Part shown: one piece after another, positions 1 to 10,900 of the stretch | How the letters are laid out: each line of letters opens with the position of its first letter | How positions within the stretch are numbered: position 1 is the stretch's first letter | NCBI RefSeq assembly: GCF_038024105.1 | Contig: NZ_CP150661.1 | Coordinates: 3,873,501-3,937,500 of the forward strand | Source of the DNA: Polaribacter butkevichii | Lineage (GTDB): Bacteria; Bacteroidota; Bacteroidia; Flavobacteriales; Flavobacteriaceae | DNA length: 64,000 bases | Direction: 5' to 3' | The notes under the pieces: model-generated | What the model was told of the DNA's origin: nothing | Database searches by the model: none | What the model saw: the letters and a program-made list of their open reading frames with translations, nothing else | Position numbers and translations under genes: made by a program

Positions 1-2083
1 TCCAGTTTGCAGAAAGCGATACGCTTGTTAAATTTTCTTTTAATGGTGCCCAGATTAAGTTTGTAAGAGATTCTGTAATGGCATTTCTACTACCGGCAGC
101 AGGATCTATTAATGCAGCAATAGGAGAGTGGCCAATAGAAGTGGCTACACCTTCTTTACCTTTGTAATCTAAAGCCATTACACCAACGTTGTTTAACGGA
201 ATTTGTAATGGACCAACACATTGTTGTTTGGCAACTTTACCACCAACACATCTGTCTACTTTATTTGTTAACCAATCTTTACAAGCAACAGCTTCTAATT
301 GCAAAACTTGTTCTAAATATACTTGTAAATTTTTAATTTTATATCTCGAATTTTTATAATTTCTAGTAACAGTTGTATCTGTTAAAACCGTTTTAGGAGA
401 AGAACCAAACATATCTTCTAAAGCTAAATCCATTGGTTTCTTACCTGTAGATTTAGATTCAAAAGTAAAACGGTCGTTTCCTGTAACTTCACCAACATCA
501 TAAATAGGAGAACGTTCTCTATCTGCAATTTTATGTAAAGTTTCTAAATGTTTTTCAGCAATTACTAATCCCATTCTTTCTTGAGATTCGTTACCAATAA
601 TTTCTTTTGCAGATAAAGTTGGGTCTCCTACAGGTAATTTGTCTAAGTCGATTTTACCACCAGTATCTTCTACCAATTCTGATAAACAATTTAAATGTCC
701 ACCAGCCCCATGATCATGAATAGAAACAATAAAGTTTTCATTGCTTTCTACCATACCACGAACTGCATTAGCAGCACGTTTTTGCATTTCTGGATTAGAA
801 CGTTGAACAGCGTTTAACTCAATACCAGAAGCAAATTCTCCTGTATCTGAAGATGAAACTGCAGCTCCACCCATACCAATTCTGTAGTTTTCACCACCAA
901 GAATTACAATTTTATCTCCTTCTTTTGGCGTTTCTTTTAAAGCTTGTTCTGCTTTTCCGTAACCAATTCCACCAGCTTGCATAATTACTTTATCAAAACC
1001 TAATTTTCTAGGTTTAGAAGAGCTAGAAGATGAATTTTCTTCATGCTCAAAAGTTAATACAGAACCCGTAATTAAGGGTTGTCCAAATTTGTTACCAAAA
1101 TCAGAGGCACCATTTGATGCTTTTATTAAAATATCGATAGGTGTTTGGTACAACCAATCTCTAGCTTCAAATTTATGTTCCCAATATCTGTTTTCTTCTA
1201 AACGAGAATAAGAAGTCATATAAACAGCTGTACCCGCTAAAGGTAAAGAACCTTTTCCTCCAGCAAGTCTATCTCTAATTTCTCCTCCAGAACCGGTTGC
1301 TGCTCCGTTAAAAGGCTCAACTGTTGTAGGGAAATTGTGTGTTTCGGCTTTTAAAGAGATTACAGATTCAAATTCTTCTGTTTGATAAAAGTCTGGTTTG
1401 TCTGCCGTTTTAGGAGCAAACTGTTCTACTTTAGGACCTTTTACAAAAGCAACATTGTCTTTGTAAGCAGAAACAATATCGTTAGGAAATTGTTTAGAGG
1501 TTTCTTTGATTAACTTAAATAATGATGTTGGCATTTCCTCTCCATCAATTACAAAAGTTCCATTAAATATTTTATGTCTACAGTGCTCAGAATTTACTTG
1601 GCTAAAACCAAATACTTCAGAATCTGTTAATTTTCTTCCGATTTTTGTAGCAACACCTTCTAAGTACGCTACTTCTTCGTCGCTTAAAGATAAACCTTCT
1701 AGATTGTTGTAGGCTGCAATATCTTCAATTTCTAAAATGGCTTCTGGTTGAATATGAATGTCAAATGATTCTTGATGTAAACCTTTGAATTTTTCAGAAA
1801 TCATTGGGTCAAAATCAGAAAAATCTTCTGTACAAGCTGTAAATTCTTCTATTCTTATGATATCTGAAATCCCCATATTCTGAGTAATTTCTACAGCATT
1901 GGTACTCCAAGGCGTAATCATTGCCGCTCTTGGCCCCACAAAAAAAGCATCAATTGAGGTTTCTTCTATTTTTGGTTGATCTGCAAATAACCAAGTTAAT
2001 TTAGCAATCGTTTCTGTACTTAATTTTTTTGTTGTTTGAACAGCAAATACTTTACTGTCTATCTTTCCAAAGAAATGAATCAT
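1..2083 (-). CDS. purL: Phosphoribosylformylglycinamidine synthase, N-terminal part (C-terminus outside window)
   Basis: Catalyses the ATP- and glutamine-dependent conversion of FGAR to FGAM in purine biosynthesis, in the cytoplasm. The minus strand reads openly from an ATG at 2083 to the window edge, about 694 codons. Family enzymes of the large single-chain type are about 1200 residues, so the C-terminal glutamine amidotransferase domain lies outside. Translation begins MIHFFGKIDSKVFAVQTTKK, typical of large PurL. It contains the ATP-site signature S-I-H-D-H-G-A-G-G-H (around 680-730 on the plus strand). The start is supported by a TAnnTTTG promoter box about 35 bases upstream. Identification is from sequence recognition of the family; I see no frameshift in the visible part. 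Confidence 0.93.
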   Translation of the reverse strand, partial: MIHFFGKIDSKVFAVQTTKKLSTETIAKLTWLFADQPKIEETSIDAFFVGPRAAMITPWSTNAVEITQNMGISDIIRIEEFTACTEDFSDFDPMISEKFKGLHQESFDIHIQPEAILEIEDIAAYNNLEGLSLSDEEVAYLEGVATKIGRKLTDSEVFGFSQVNSEHCRHKIFNGTFVIDGEEMPTSLFKLIKETSKQFPNDIVSAYKDNVAFVKGPKVEQFAPKTADKPDFYQTEEFESVISLKAETHNFPTTVEPFNGAATGSGGEIRDRLAGGKGSLPLAGTAVYMTSYSRLEENRYWEHKFEARDWLYQTPIDILIKASNGASDFGNKFGQPLITGSVLTFEHEENSSSSSSKPRKLGFDKVIMQAGGIGYGKAEQALKETPKEGDKIVILGGENYRIGMGGAAVSSSDTGEFASGIELNAVQRSNPEMQKRAANAVRGMVESNENFIVSIHDHGAGGHLNCLSELVEDTGGKIDLDKLPVGDPTLSAKEIIGNESQERMGLVIAEKHLETLHKIADRERSPIYDVGEVTGNDRFTFESKSTGKKPMDLALEDMFGSSPKTVLTDTTVTRNYKNSRYKIKNLQVYLEQVLQLEAVACKDWLTNKVDRCVGGKVAKQQCVGPLQIPLNNVGVMALDYKGKEGVATSIGHSPIAALIDPAAGSRNAITESLTNLIWAPLKENLTSVSLSANW

Positions 2084-2117
2084 TATTGTGTTTTATTTGT
2101 GTGTTGTTGTAAAAATG

Positions 2118-2125
2118 CAAATTTA
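2118..2125 (-). promoter_or_regulatory. Putative Bacteroidota -7 box for purL
   Basis: The minus strand reads TAAATTTG, an exact match to the TAnnTTTG consensus of Bacteroidota primary-sigma promoters, about 35 bases before the purL ATG. The -33 element is not obvious. Confidence 0.5.
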
Positions 2126-2196
2126 CTTTTTTTCATCTTAATTCTAATGAATTAATTCAGTGAAATTTAAGAGTTATTCACGTGGTTATAAACCAT

Positions 2197-2236
2197 AAAA
2201 AAAGACGCCTTTTGTAATAAAAGGCGCCTTTTTTTT
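2197..2236 (-). terminator. Rho-independent terminator after the first endonuclease gene
   Basis: Inverted repeat with arms around AAAAGGCGCCTTTT and AAAAGGCGTCTTTT separated by five bases, followed on the minus strand by a run of T. It lies 18 bases beyond the stop of the 682-aa nuclease gene. The A/T symmetry means it could act in both directions. Confidence 0.8.
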
Positions 2237-2254
2237 ATAAAAATTAAAGTGAGC

Positions 2255-4303
2255 TTAATTTTTTATCAATTTTTTAGTAATAGATTGATTCTCAGAATAT
2301 ACTTTTATTAAATAAACACCTTTAGAAAAGTTAGAAATATCGATACTATTTTTTGAACTTGAAATTTCTGTAGATTTTACTAGTTTTCCTAAAGCATTAT
2401 AAATGTTTACGTTAACGTCATCAATGGTATTAAAGTAGATTTTGTTTCCAGGTACTGGATTTGGATACATTTTAAAAGAATTAAATAGATCTTCTTCTGT
2501 ACTTAATGTAGAATAGCATGTCCAGGTTAAATCATCTATAATAACTCGTTCGCCGCCAGCGCTAGAATCATTTATAACAACAATAACATTTCCAGAAATT
2601 TTAATATCCGAAATTGTTGTTGTTTCAATTTCGTCACCATAAGGTAATGTCCCTACTTTATTTCCGTTCACTAAAACATCTAAAGTGCCTGATCCTCCGG
2701 TAAAAGCACGTTTAGTTGAAGCCGTTAAACTTCCTATTCCGTTTGCAAATGTAGATGAAGTAAGTGAGCCTGTTTTACTATCTCTAACATCAAGGGTAAT
2801 TGCTCTTTCATTTAATGTTTGATCTGTTCTAGCTGATGTAGCGGTCCATTCTAAACCATTATCGCCGGTCCAGATTCTAGTAGAATAAGAACTACTGTTG
2901 GCTGGTATCAAATCAAAAGTTTCAGAACCACAAGATGTACTTGTGTTTTCTTCAGTTGTAATTCCTTGCACAGCTATAGATTGTTCAGACTCATTGTTAG
3001 CAATATCTTTTGCAGAAATTGTTACATTATAGGTGGTTGAAGCCGTTAAACCTGTAGCTTGATAGGTTGTAGTTTGTGTTGTTCCGTTTAAGATTCCGTT
3101 TATATAAATACTGTAGCTAGCTACACTAGAATTGTCTGTAGAGGCTGCCCAATCTATTTTAAAACCAGTACTTATTTCACTAGAAATAATAATGCTTGTA
3201 GGTACCGTAGGTGGCGTTGTGTCTGCTAAAGTGGTAGCTTCTACTTTTGCCGATTCTGCAGATTTGTTATTAGCAATATCTTTTGCTAAAACTGTTATAC
3301 TATATGCCGTATTAGGGGTTAAATTGGTAAGTGTATAAGTTGTATTTTTAGTTTCTCCGTTTAAAGTTCCGTTTGCAAATACCTCATATTTTGTAACAGC
3401 TTCATTATCTGTAGAAGCAGTCCAAGTAGCATCGATACTAGAAGTTGTAATATTATTTAGTGCAAGGTTTGTAGGTACTGTAGGTGCTTCTTCATCTGGA
3501 GTTAGGTATAGTCCCCAAGAATCTATTGCATTTTCTCCTCCCCAAATTCTTGTAGCTAAATACGCATTGTCTATAAAAGGGTTTCTATTTCCTTGTGCGT
3601 AAGTTTCATTAGAATCGTGGTAGGTATTTCTTTGGCGTTCAAAATCAGATACAGGATCTTCTACATTCCATTCTAAAAATAGGTCGATCATTTCATCGTC
3701 AGGGCCAACAAGGTTTCCGACACCAACAGTCGTTGGTTTACATTGGTCTCCATAGCGGATGTACATATACATCATCATTCTTGCAACATCTCCTTTCCAT
3801 TCATCTCCAGGGTACCAACCACCAGAAACAGGACCCGCATTACCAGAACCATCTGCAAATTTTAGACTTCCTCTTTGGCTATTAAAACTTACATCAGACG
3901 GACGTAAATGATGTGCATCTGAACCAGGACCTGAAGTACCTAAATTGGGGTTTCCTAAAGATTTAGCGTAGGTGTGTTCTCTATTCCAATCTGTACCAGA
4001 ATTACCACCGTTTAAATTTTGACTTCTAGATCTGTCGGTAACATAGTTTCCGTCGTTATCGTTATATCCATAAATAAGTAAAATGTTATTTGCATTAGAA
4101 GGGTCTTTGTCTGTAATCTTGCTAGCTTCCCAAATACCAGGTGTATAGCTTAAAAGGTTTGTGTGTGCCGCAATTGTTTTTATAGCCAACTCATCTTTTA
4201 AATCAAAACCAGACTTTGTTAAATCAACATCTGAATAATAAGGTTGTTGTGCAGAAACGATGAATGTAACTAATAGAAACGCTAAGAGTACTGTTTTTTT
4301 CAT
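2255..4303 (-). CDS. Secreted endonuclease I family nuclease with FN3 domains and T9SS sorting domain
   Basis: A 682-aa extracellular DNA/RNA-degrading enzyme of the endonuclease I (EndA/Vvn) fold. A signal peptide covers residues 1-18. The nuclease domain runs to about 270 and has the catalytic Glu-His pair (E109-H110 in W-N-R-E-H) and the metal-ligand Asn141 in F-N-S-Q-R. Two fibronectin type III domains follow (about 278-358 and 365-450), then a Cys-flanked beta-rich domain (about 455-600) that I do not recognise. The last 75 residues (F-K-M-Y-P-N-P to K-K-L-I-K-N) are a type A T9SS sorting domain, so the protein is probably exported through the T9SS. The adjacent gene at 4368-6578 is a paralogue. 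Likely roles are phosphorus or nucleotide scavenging from extracellular DNA; that is inference. Confidence 0.88.
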   Translation of the reverse strand: MKKTVLLAFLLVTFIVSAQQPYYSDVDLTKSGFDLKDELAIKTIAAHTNLLSYTPGIWEASKITDKDPSNANNILLIYGYNDNDGNYVTDRSRSQNLNGGNSGTDWNREHTYAKSLGNPNLGTSGPGSDAHHLRPSDVSFNSQRGSLKFADGSGNAGPVSGGWYPGDEWKGDVARMMMYMYIRYGDQCKPTTVGVGNLVGPDDEMIDLFLEWNVEDPVSDFERQRNTYHDSNETYAQGNRNPFIDNAYLATRIWGGENAIDSWGLYLTPDEEAPTVPTNLALNNITTSSIDATWTASTDNEAVTKYEVFANGTLNGETKNTTYTLTNLTPNTAYSITVLAKDIANNKSAESAKVEATTLADTTPPTVPTSIIISSEISTGFKIDWAASTDNSSVASYSIYINGILNGTTQTTTYQATGLTASTTYNVTISAKDIANNESEQSIAVQGITTEENTSTSCGSETFDLIPANSSSYSTRIWTGDNGLEWTATSARTDQTLNERAITLDVRDSKTGSLTSSTFANGIGSLTASTKRAFTGGSGTLDVLVNGNKVGTLPYGDEIETTTISDIKISGNVIVVINDSSAGGERVIIDDLTWTCYSTLSTEEDLFNSFKMYPNPVPGNKIYFNTIDDVNVNIYNALGKLVKSTEISSSKNSIDISNFSKGVYLIKVYSENQSITKKLIKN

Positions 4304-4315
4304 TTTTTTGAATTT

Positions 4316-4345
4316 AAAAAACGACTCGTTTCCGAATCGTTTTTT
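4316..4345 (-). terminator. Hairpin terminator between the two nuclease genes
   Basis: On the minus strand AAAACGATTCG and CGAGTCGTTTTTT form a hairpin with a 5-nt loop and a T tail, 22 bases after the stop of the 736-aa gene. It suggests the two nuclease genes are separately transcribed or attenuated. Confidence 0.7.
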
Positions 4346-4367
4346 GTTAAAGTTTAATTGTAAGAAG

Positions 4368-6578
4368 TTAGTTTTTTATTAATTTCTTTGTGATAAATTG
4401 TTTGCCAGAATTAATTTTTACTAAATATACTCCTTTAGATAAATCTGAAATATCAATATTGTTTTTACTTTTGTTTATTACTGATGTTGATATTAATTTA
4501 CCCAATAGATTGTATATGTTAATTTTTGCATCTTCTGTAAAACTAAAGTAAATTCTGCTTCCGTTTGTAGGATTTGGATACATTTTAAAAGATTCAAAAA
4601 TAAAGTTTTTTGTATTTAATGTTGTTGTGTGGCTACCAAAACCGTCAACAGTATTTGCAGGGAAAGGTGTCCATTCACCTTGTAAATCAAAAGCGATATT
4701 TGGTGCGGTGATATTTCCATTTCTTCTAAGTGTTTTATTTACAGCAAAATTAGCACCGTTACCAAATTCTCCTATAATATCTATTAATACATCGTCTTTA
4801 AATAAACCGATGGCATCATTACCTGTAAAGTTTACGGGTTGCCCCCAATTAGTTTCTTCAATAACTGGTTGTACCAAATCTACCTGACCGATGGTATTTG
4901 TTGTTGAGTAAGGTTGTAATTCTGGGTAAGAGTTCTTTCCATTTCCTATTACAAAAACATCTCCAGGAACAATATTTTTAACAGTTCCACTATTTAGTGC
5001 TAAAGGAGAAACCCATACACCAGTACCATTTCTGTCTAGTTTTATTGTATAACCAGATAAATTGACTGTACCTCCTGTTAAATTAACAATTTCTAATGCT
5101 TTGTTTGTTCCTCCGTCTCCTTCAAAATATTCTGAGAAAAATAACTCTGATGCAACGCCTCCAGAAGCTCCGTCTGTTGTAGTTGCATTTACAGCAATAC
5201 TTTGTGCCGATTTGTTATTGTCTTTGTCTTTTGCTAAAACGGTTACGTTATAAGTTGTAGATGTTGCTAAACCAATGAGTGCATAATTAGTTGCTGTAGT
5301 AGTTGCTTTAAAAGTTCCATTAACAAAAACATCATAACCAGTTACTTTATTGTTGTCTGAAGAAGCAGACCAGTTTATGTTAAAAGAACTATCTGTGATG
5401 TCTGTAATGGTAACATTTGTAGGTACTGATGGAGGTGTGGTATCTGCCAAGGTTTTCCCTGTAACCACGATACTTGCTTCAGATTTGTTAATTAAATCTT
5501 TGGCAATTACCTTAAAATTGTAAATTGTATTTGTTTCTAAACCTGTAATAGAGGTAGAGGTAGCTGTTGATGTTTGTTTTGTTAAAACATCATTAACATA
5601 CACTTGATATTGTGTAACACCAATGTTATCTGTAGAAGCAGACCAAGAAATATCTATAGATGTTAACGTGGTGTTGCTTAAGGTAACATTAGTAGGTGTA
5701 GTAGGGGCTTCAGTATCACTGTTTTTATAAATTCCCCAAGTATCTTCTGCATTTTCTCCTCCCCAAATTCTGGTAGCCAAAAAAGGGTTGTCTATAAACG
5801 GATTTCTATTTCCTTGTGCATAGGTATTTGAAGTATTTTCATGATACGTATTTCTTGCTTTTTCAATGTCTGAAACAGGGTCTTCTCTGTTCCATTTTAA
5901 GAATAAATCAATCATATCATCTGGCGTAAACTGTGTGTCTCCAACACCAACATAAGTAGGTAAACATTGGTTTCCATAACGCAAGTACATATACATTATA
6001 ATTCTAGAAACGTCTCCTTTCCATTCGTCTCCCGGATACCAACCTCTTGTGTCTGCACCATCAGGACCATTGTAAGTAATAGAAGAGCGCCCCGAGTTTC
6101 CACTACCTAATGCAAATTTGTAGTTGTTTCTTTCTGAATTTCTATTTTTATCTGCGGGTCTTAAGTTATGAGCGTCAGTCCCAGAACCAGGGTTGTCTGT
6201 TATTAAACTTGGTTCTGCAAGCGATTTAGAAAATACATGTTCTCTATTCCAAACAAAGTTTGCGCCAGTTCCTGCATCTTGTAAAGAGTTGTCTCTAGTT
6301 CTATCATTGGTAGCATCTTGGTCAGAACCATTTTCCCAACCATAAATTAAAACAACATTGTCTGGTTCATCGGTATCTCTATCTGTAATTTTAGAAGCTT
6401 CCCAAACACCAGGTGTATAGGTTAACATTTTAGAATGCGTACTAATAATTTTTGTAGCTAAAGCTTCTTTTAAAGCAATGCCTGTTAATTGTAAATTTAC
6501 ATCATCATAATAGTCTTCTTGAGAAAATGAAATAAAAGATGTAATTGTTAAAAATAAAAGAAGTAGTTTTTTTACCAT
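4368..6578 (-). CDS. Secreted endonuclease I family nuclease with FN3 and lamin-tail domains, T9SS sorted
   Basis: A 736-aa paralogue of the neighbouring nuclease. Signal peptide at residues 1-19. The endonuclease I domain carries E113-H114 (W-N-R-E-H) and Asn147. Two fibronectin III domains lie at about 290-375 and 382-470. A lamin-tail-like domain (about 480-640) starts with L-F-F-S-E-Y-F-E-G and contains I-V-N-L-T-G and G-N-D-A-I-G-L-F; this fold is common on secreted bacterial nucleases. The C-terminal ~75 residues (F-K-M-Y-P-N-P...K-L-I-K-N) form a type A T9SS sorting domain almost identical in its last residues to the neighbour. The pair probably arose by tandem duplication, followed by replacement of the module in front of the sorting domain. 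Confidence 0.88.
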   Translation of the reverse strand: MVKKLLLLFLTITSFISFSQEDYYDDVNLQLTGIALKEALATKIISTHSKMLTYTPGVWEASKITDRDTDEPDNVVLIYGWENGSDQDATNDRTRDNSLQDAGTGANFVWNREHVFSKSLAEPSLITDNPGSGTDAHNLRPADKNRNSERNNYKFALGSGNSGRSSITYNGPDGADTRGWYPGDEWKGDVSRIIMYMYLRYGNQCLPTYVGVGDTQFTPDDMIDLFLKWNREDPVSDIEKARNTYHENTSNTYAQGNRNPFIDNPFLATRIWGGENAEDTWGIYKNSDTEAPTTPTNVTLSNTTLTSIDISWSASTDNIGVTQYQVYVNDVLTKQTSTATSTSITGLETNTIYNFKVIAKDLINKSEASIVVTGKTLADTTPPSVPTNVTITDITDSSFNINWSASSDNNKVTGYDVFVNGTFKATTTATNYALIGLATSTTYNVTVLAKDKDNNKSAQSIAVNATTTDGASGGVASELFFSEYFEGDGGTNKALEIVNLTGGTVNLSGYTIKLDRNGTGVWVSPLALNSGTVKNIVPGDVFVIGNGKNSYPELQPYSTTNTIGQVDLVQPVIEETNWGQPVNFTGNDAIGLFKDDVLIDIIGEFGNGANFAVNKTLRRNGNITAPNIAFDLQGEWTPFPANTVDGFGSHTTTLNTKNFIFESFKMYPNPTNGSRIYFSFTEDAKINIYNLLGKLISTSVINKSKNNIDISDLSKGVYLVKINSGKQFITKKLIKN

Positions 6579-6655
6579 GTAAATTGAAGTTAAATTAAAA
6601 AATAAATCTTTTCTTTTTCAGCAATTACACACTACATCAGCAAAAATATAGCGTT

Positions 6656-7867
6656 TTATTTTTTTTCTAAAAGTGCCATGTAAAATCCGTCGAAACCAGA
6701 AATGTGCGCTAACACTTTTTTATCAGAGACAAAAGTAAAGTCTTTTCCTGCTTCTGATGTTAAGAAATGATTAACTTGTTCTTGGTTTTCTGATGGTAAT
6801 ACAGAACAGGTTGCGTACACCATTTTTCCACCAGGTTTAACCATTTTAGAATATTGTTGTAAAACGTCTTGTTGTATTTTTTTTATATTTTCTATAAATT
6901 CTGGTTGAAGTTTCCATTTAGAATCTGGATTTCTACGGATAACACCTAAACCAGAACATGGAGCATCAATTAAAACCCTGTCTGCTTTACCATGTAATTT
7001 TTTAATTGGTTTTGTAGAATCAATTACGCGCATATCTATATTATGCGCTTTGTTTCTTTTTGCTCTAACCTTTAATTTACGCAATTTACTTTCGTAAATA
7101 TCCATGGCAATAATTTGCCCTTTATTTTCCATTAAGGCAGATAAATGCAAGGTTTTACCTCCTGCACCAGCACAAGTGTCTATCACTTTCATACCTGGTT
7201 TTACATCTAAATAAGCAGCAACAAGTTGCGATGATGCATCTTGAACTTCAAAATATCCAGCATGAAAAGCTTCTGTTTTAAAAACATTGGCTCTTTCTGG
7301 CAATATTAAAGCATCTGGATGATTGGGTAGAAATTCTGTAATAACACCTTCTGCTCTTAATTTCTTTTGCAGAACATCTCTAGTAATGTTTAACGTATTG
7401 GTTCTTAAAATTACACTAGCTTGTACATTTAAAGCGGCAATTTCTTTGGTCCAGATTTCCTCACCTAATTCTTTAGCACACATTTCATCCATCCAATCTG
7501 GTATAGATTCTCTATATTTTCTAGTTTTAGATAATTCAGCAAAACGACCTTTAATTCTTCTTTCTGGTACATCACCAATTTGGTTCCAATCTGGTAATGC
7601 AATTCCTCTTAGAATACACCAAACAGAAAATAATCTCCAAATATTATCTCTATCATAAGGTGCTTTAACTTCGGCAATTTCTGCGTACAACCTGTTCCAA
7701 CGAACAATATCGTAAATGGTTTCTGCAACAAATTTTCTATCTCTAGCCCCCCAACGTTTGTCTCGTTTTAGTGCCTTTTCTACAGCTTTGTCTGCATATA
7801 CGCCTTCATTAAATATATCTCTAATACTATCTATAACAGCAAAAGTTAAGTTTCTGTGTAATCTCAT
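6656..7867 (-). CDS. rsmB: RsmB/NOP2-family 16S rRNA m5C methyltransferase
   Basis: SAM-dependent RNA cytosine-C5 methyltransferase acting on ribosomal RNA, 403 aa. An N-terminal NusB-like helical region (about 1-130) precedes the Rossmann domain. SAM-binding motif T-C-A-G-A-G-G-K-T lies at 231-239. The two family cysteines are C304 in D-A-P-C-S-G-L-G and the catalytic C354 in A-T-C-S-V-L-P-S-E-N. The overall organisation fits RsmB-like enzymes (m5C967), but a related target in Bacteroidota cannot be excluded, so the symbol is the best guess. The start is backed by a TACATTTG promoter box about 25 bases upstream. Confidence 0.85.
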   Translation of the reverse strand: MRLHRNLTFAVIDSIRDIFNEGVYADKAVEKALKRDKRWGARDRKFVAETIYDIVRWNRLYAEIAEVKAPYDRDNIWRLFSVWCILRGIALPDWNQIGDVPERRIKGRFAELSKTRKYRESIPDWMDEMCAKELGEEIWTKEIAALNVQASVILRTNTLNITRDVLQKKLRAEGVITEFLPNHPDALILPERANVFKTEAFHAGYFEVQDASSQLVAAYLDVKPGMKVIDTCAGAGGKTLHLSALMENKGQIIAMDIYESKLRKLKVRAKRNKAHNIDMRVIDSTKPIKKLHGKADRVLIDAPCSGLGVIRRNPDSKWKLQPEFIENIKKIQQDVLQQYSKMVKPGGKMVYATCSVLPSENQEQVNHFLTSEAGKDFTFVSDKKVLAHISGFDGFYMALLEKK

Positions 7868-7889
7868 TATTTCTTTTGAATATGGGGCA

Positions 7890-7897
7890 CAAATGTA
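7890..7897 (-). promoter_or_regulatory. Putative -7 box for the rsmB-like gene
   Basis: The minus strand reads TACATTTG, a perfect TAnnTTTG match, 23 bases before the ATG at 7867. Confidence 0.55.
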
Positions 7898-7958
7898 CGA
7901 ATTCTGTTTTACGAATCCTTTATTTTAAGTTGTTTTTAAATAAAGGTAAATTCTATAA

Positions 7959-7992
7959 AGCGGCTTCTATTTTTAATAGGTAAGAAGCCGCT
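7959..7992 (-). terminator. Hairpin after the 1838-aa surface protein gene
   Basis: A perfect 10-bp inverted repeat (AGCGGCTTCT / AGAAGCCGCT) with a 14-nt loop directly after the stop codon. The following T-run on the minus strand is weak (TTTATAG), so it may act as a 3' stabiliser as much as a terminator. Confidence 0.6.
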
Positions 7993-7998
7993 GTGCTA

Positions 7999-10900
7999 TT
8001 ACTCAATTACAACTTTTTTATTCATTGTACCTTTATCTGTATTTACTTTAACAATGTAAATACCTGTTGGTACTTGTTTGGTGATTTCTAATTGATAAAC
8101 CTCTTTTTGTTCTTTAATAGTCCAAAGGTTTACTTTTTTACCTAGGATGTCAAATAATTCTACATTATTGATGTTTACTTCCTGGTTTTTAGATATTACA
8201 ATGTTGTGGTTTTCATTATCAGCATAAATACTAGTTTGTTTGTCTAATAGAATATCATCCTCTACGCTCAGTACAGTATTTTCTGATGGTGAAAAAGCCA
8301 AAACAAATCGATTTGTATATGTACCTTCTTTTAATAGGTAGGTAGCATTGGCATCGTTTATTTTTTGAGTTTTACCTGTTAATTTGTCCTTAATGTACAC
8401 ATCTTGACTGATGTTATTGATTTCATCAATTTTAATATTAATAACACTATTTGCTTTTACAATAATTTCTAAAGGAACTTCTAAATCATTTGATATTTGT
8501 TGTACACCAGCAATTACGTAACTATTGTAATCATTTGGAAATTTCCAATAGAAGTCAGTAGGGTTTACATCATACATTTTAGAATCAGATCCTTTTTCGT
8601 ACTCAAAAGAGTTTGCTGGATCAAAAGAAATTCCTATTTGACGGTGTAAATTGTTGCCCACAGTATTAGAATAGTTCATTCCTAATTTTAAAACAGGTAA
8701 TCCTGTGTTAGATGTTTTAGCCGTTGTTTTCTTTTTACTTCTAAAAAAGACAGACTCTCCAGACTCTTTAGTAATATATTCTCTTTGGCTATTGTTAAAA
8801 ACAATTTTACCACTAGTACTGTTACCTTCTATAAAAAATCCTTGACCAATTGCAATGTAAGGTTCCGGAGCTATATATTTATCAGCATAAGTAGCATCAC
8901 CTGTACTAGGGGCGCAAGCTATTTGACCATCTTGATCTTTAAAAACTATTTTATCTATAAAAACACTATGTGAATCATCAATAGAAGTAAAGGTAACGTC
9001 ACTACCTGTTTCTATACATAAAGCTATCTTTTTTTCGATGTAAAATCCAGCAGTTTTAGAAAATATAATTTCTTCTGTTTCTTGATTATTGATTTTAATT
9101 TTTAGCTTTTTATCAAAAAAAGATGCGTACGTTATTCTTAAAGAATCTACACCTCTAGAAATATTAGAGTATTTTATATAATCTGTGTGATTTAATGAAA
9201 CTACAGAGTTACCAATACCAAGTAACGATATTTCAAATCCGGTTCCTTCAATAGCATCTTCTGCTTCAAGTGTGTAGTCTACCGGACCATTTAGGTTTGT
9301 GGTATTTGCTGCTGTACCCATTTTTTTGTTTTGAGTAGCATATCCACCAATGTAACCTGCAAAATTATGACCTGCAGTGCCATTAGGATCTTCTTCTCCT
9401 ACATGTTGCCAAAAATATAATGTTCCTGTTATAAAAGCCTCGTTATCTTCTATAAACTTTCTAGCATTCATAGCAGAAGGGAAAGGGTTTCCTACCAAGT
9501 ATGATTGCCCTTCACTTATTTCATTTTCAGTGGTAAAACTACCGTCATTTGGTGTTCCTGCAAAAGTATAGTTTTGTTCTTGTCCTGGTCCTTTAAAGAT
9601 ATAACCGTCACCTTTGTTTATAGTTCCTCTTCTATATTTATGTTCCCAATTAGATCTTCCGTTATTACCAGCAGCGTAAGTATAAATCCAGTAATCTGCT
9701 AATGAAATACCAGTTGCATTTACACTACCATCATATCCTGTAACAAAAGTAATCTCTTTAGGATCATTTGGTGTTGTACCATCTTTAAGTACCGTTGCAA
9801 GTGAATAAGTGTCTGCTCCCGGAGTGGTAACAGGAGAACTCATATAATTGTAACGATATAAACTAGGTACTTCTGATTTTTGATCTACAAATAATTGACC
9901 ATTTCCGCTAACTGTACTTTCATCTGTGTGTGTTTGTACCAATTGAGCAGTAGCACCTGTTAAACGAATTTCTCCGTCTAATACAATACTATTTGTAACC
10001 ACTAATAGATTATCTGTTACTCTTAATTCTTTACCTGCGTTTACTTCTAATTTTCTAGCACTAAATCTACTACTTTCATGATTGTAATATTGATGAATTA
10101 CAACATAACGGGACCTGTCTGGAAAACCATTACTCCAGTTACCATTTTCTCTAACCGTTTTTCTAATTCTATGTAAACCTAATAATGTATTAGCTTCTGA
10201 ATCAGAATTTTTAATTTCTGAGATTAACGGATCTTGAGGGTGTCTTTTTGCGCTAGTATCATCTAAACCATATCCAGATTGGTAAGTTGTTATAGCATCA
10301 TTTATAAAAACAACCCATTCACCTTCTGTATAAGTTGCATTAGGAGCTATCGTTTCATCAATTCTTACTACAGAAGTATTGTTGGTTACATTAGAAACCA
10401 CATCGTATCTGTTTTCCCAAGAATAAACCCCGTTAGCTGCAGAAAGTGTAATGATATCATTAGTAGCATCATCTAAATTTGTTAAATCATTATTAGTAAT
10501 GATTGTTGCATCTGATGCTATTTCTGCACTTGTGATTATAGAATTACTTGAGTTTTTAAATAAAACAGAGTTACCAGCTTCTAGTAATGTACCAATTGTA
10601 TAAGAAACATCTGGATTAACACCTGTTTGATCGCCTGTTTTATCTTTGTACAATTGTACTTTAATAGTGTTTGCAGGAATCGTTGCATTACCGATGTTGG
10701 TAATTTCAATCCATTTATCTGTACCAAATTGATATACCTGTGTAATCATAGCTTCTGCAGCTTCTGGTGTATCTCTATAATCAAGATTACCTGTACTTGG
10801 ACTTGCTGGATTAAAGTCGTTGTCTTCATCACCAAAAGAATTCTCTAAAGAGGTAAGGTTTGTTACTGTGTTATTAGGGGTTACACCATCGTTTACAGTA

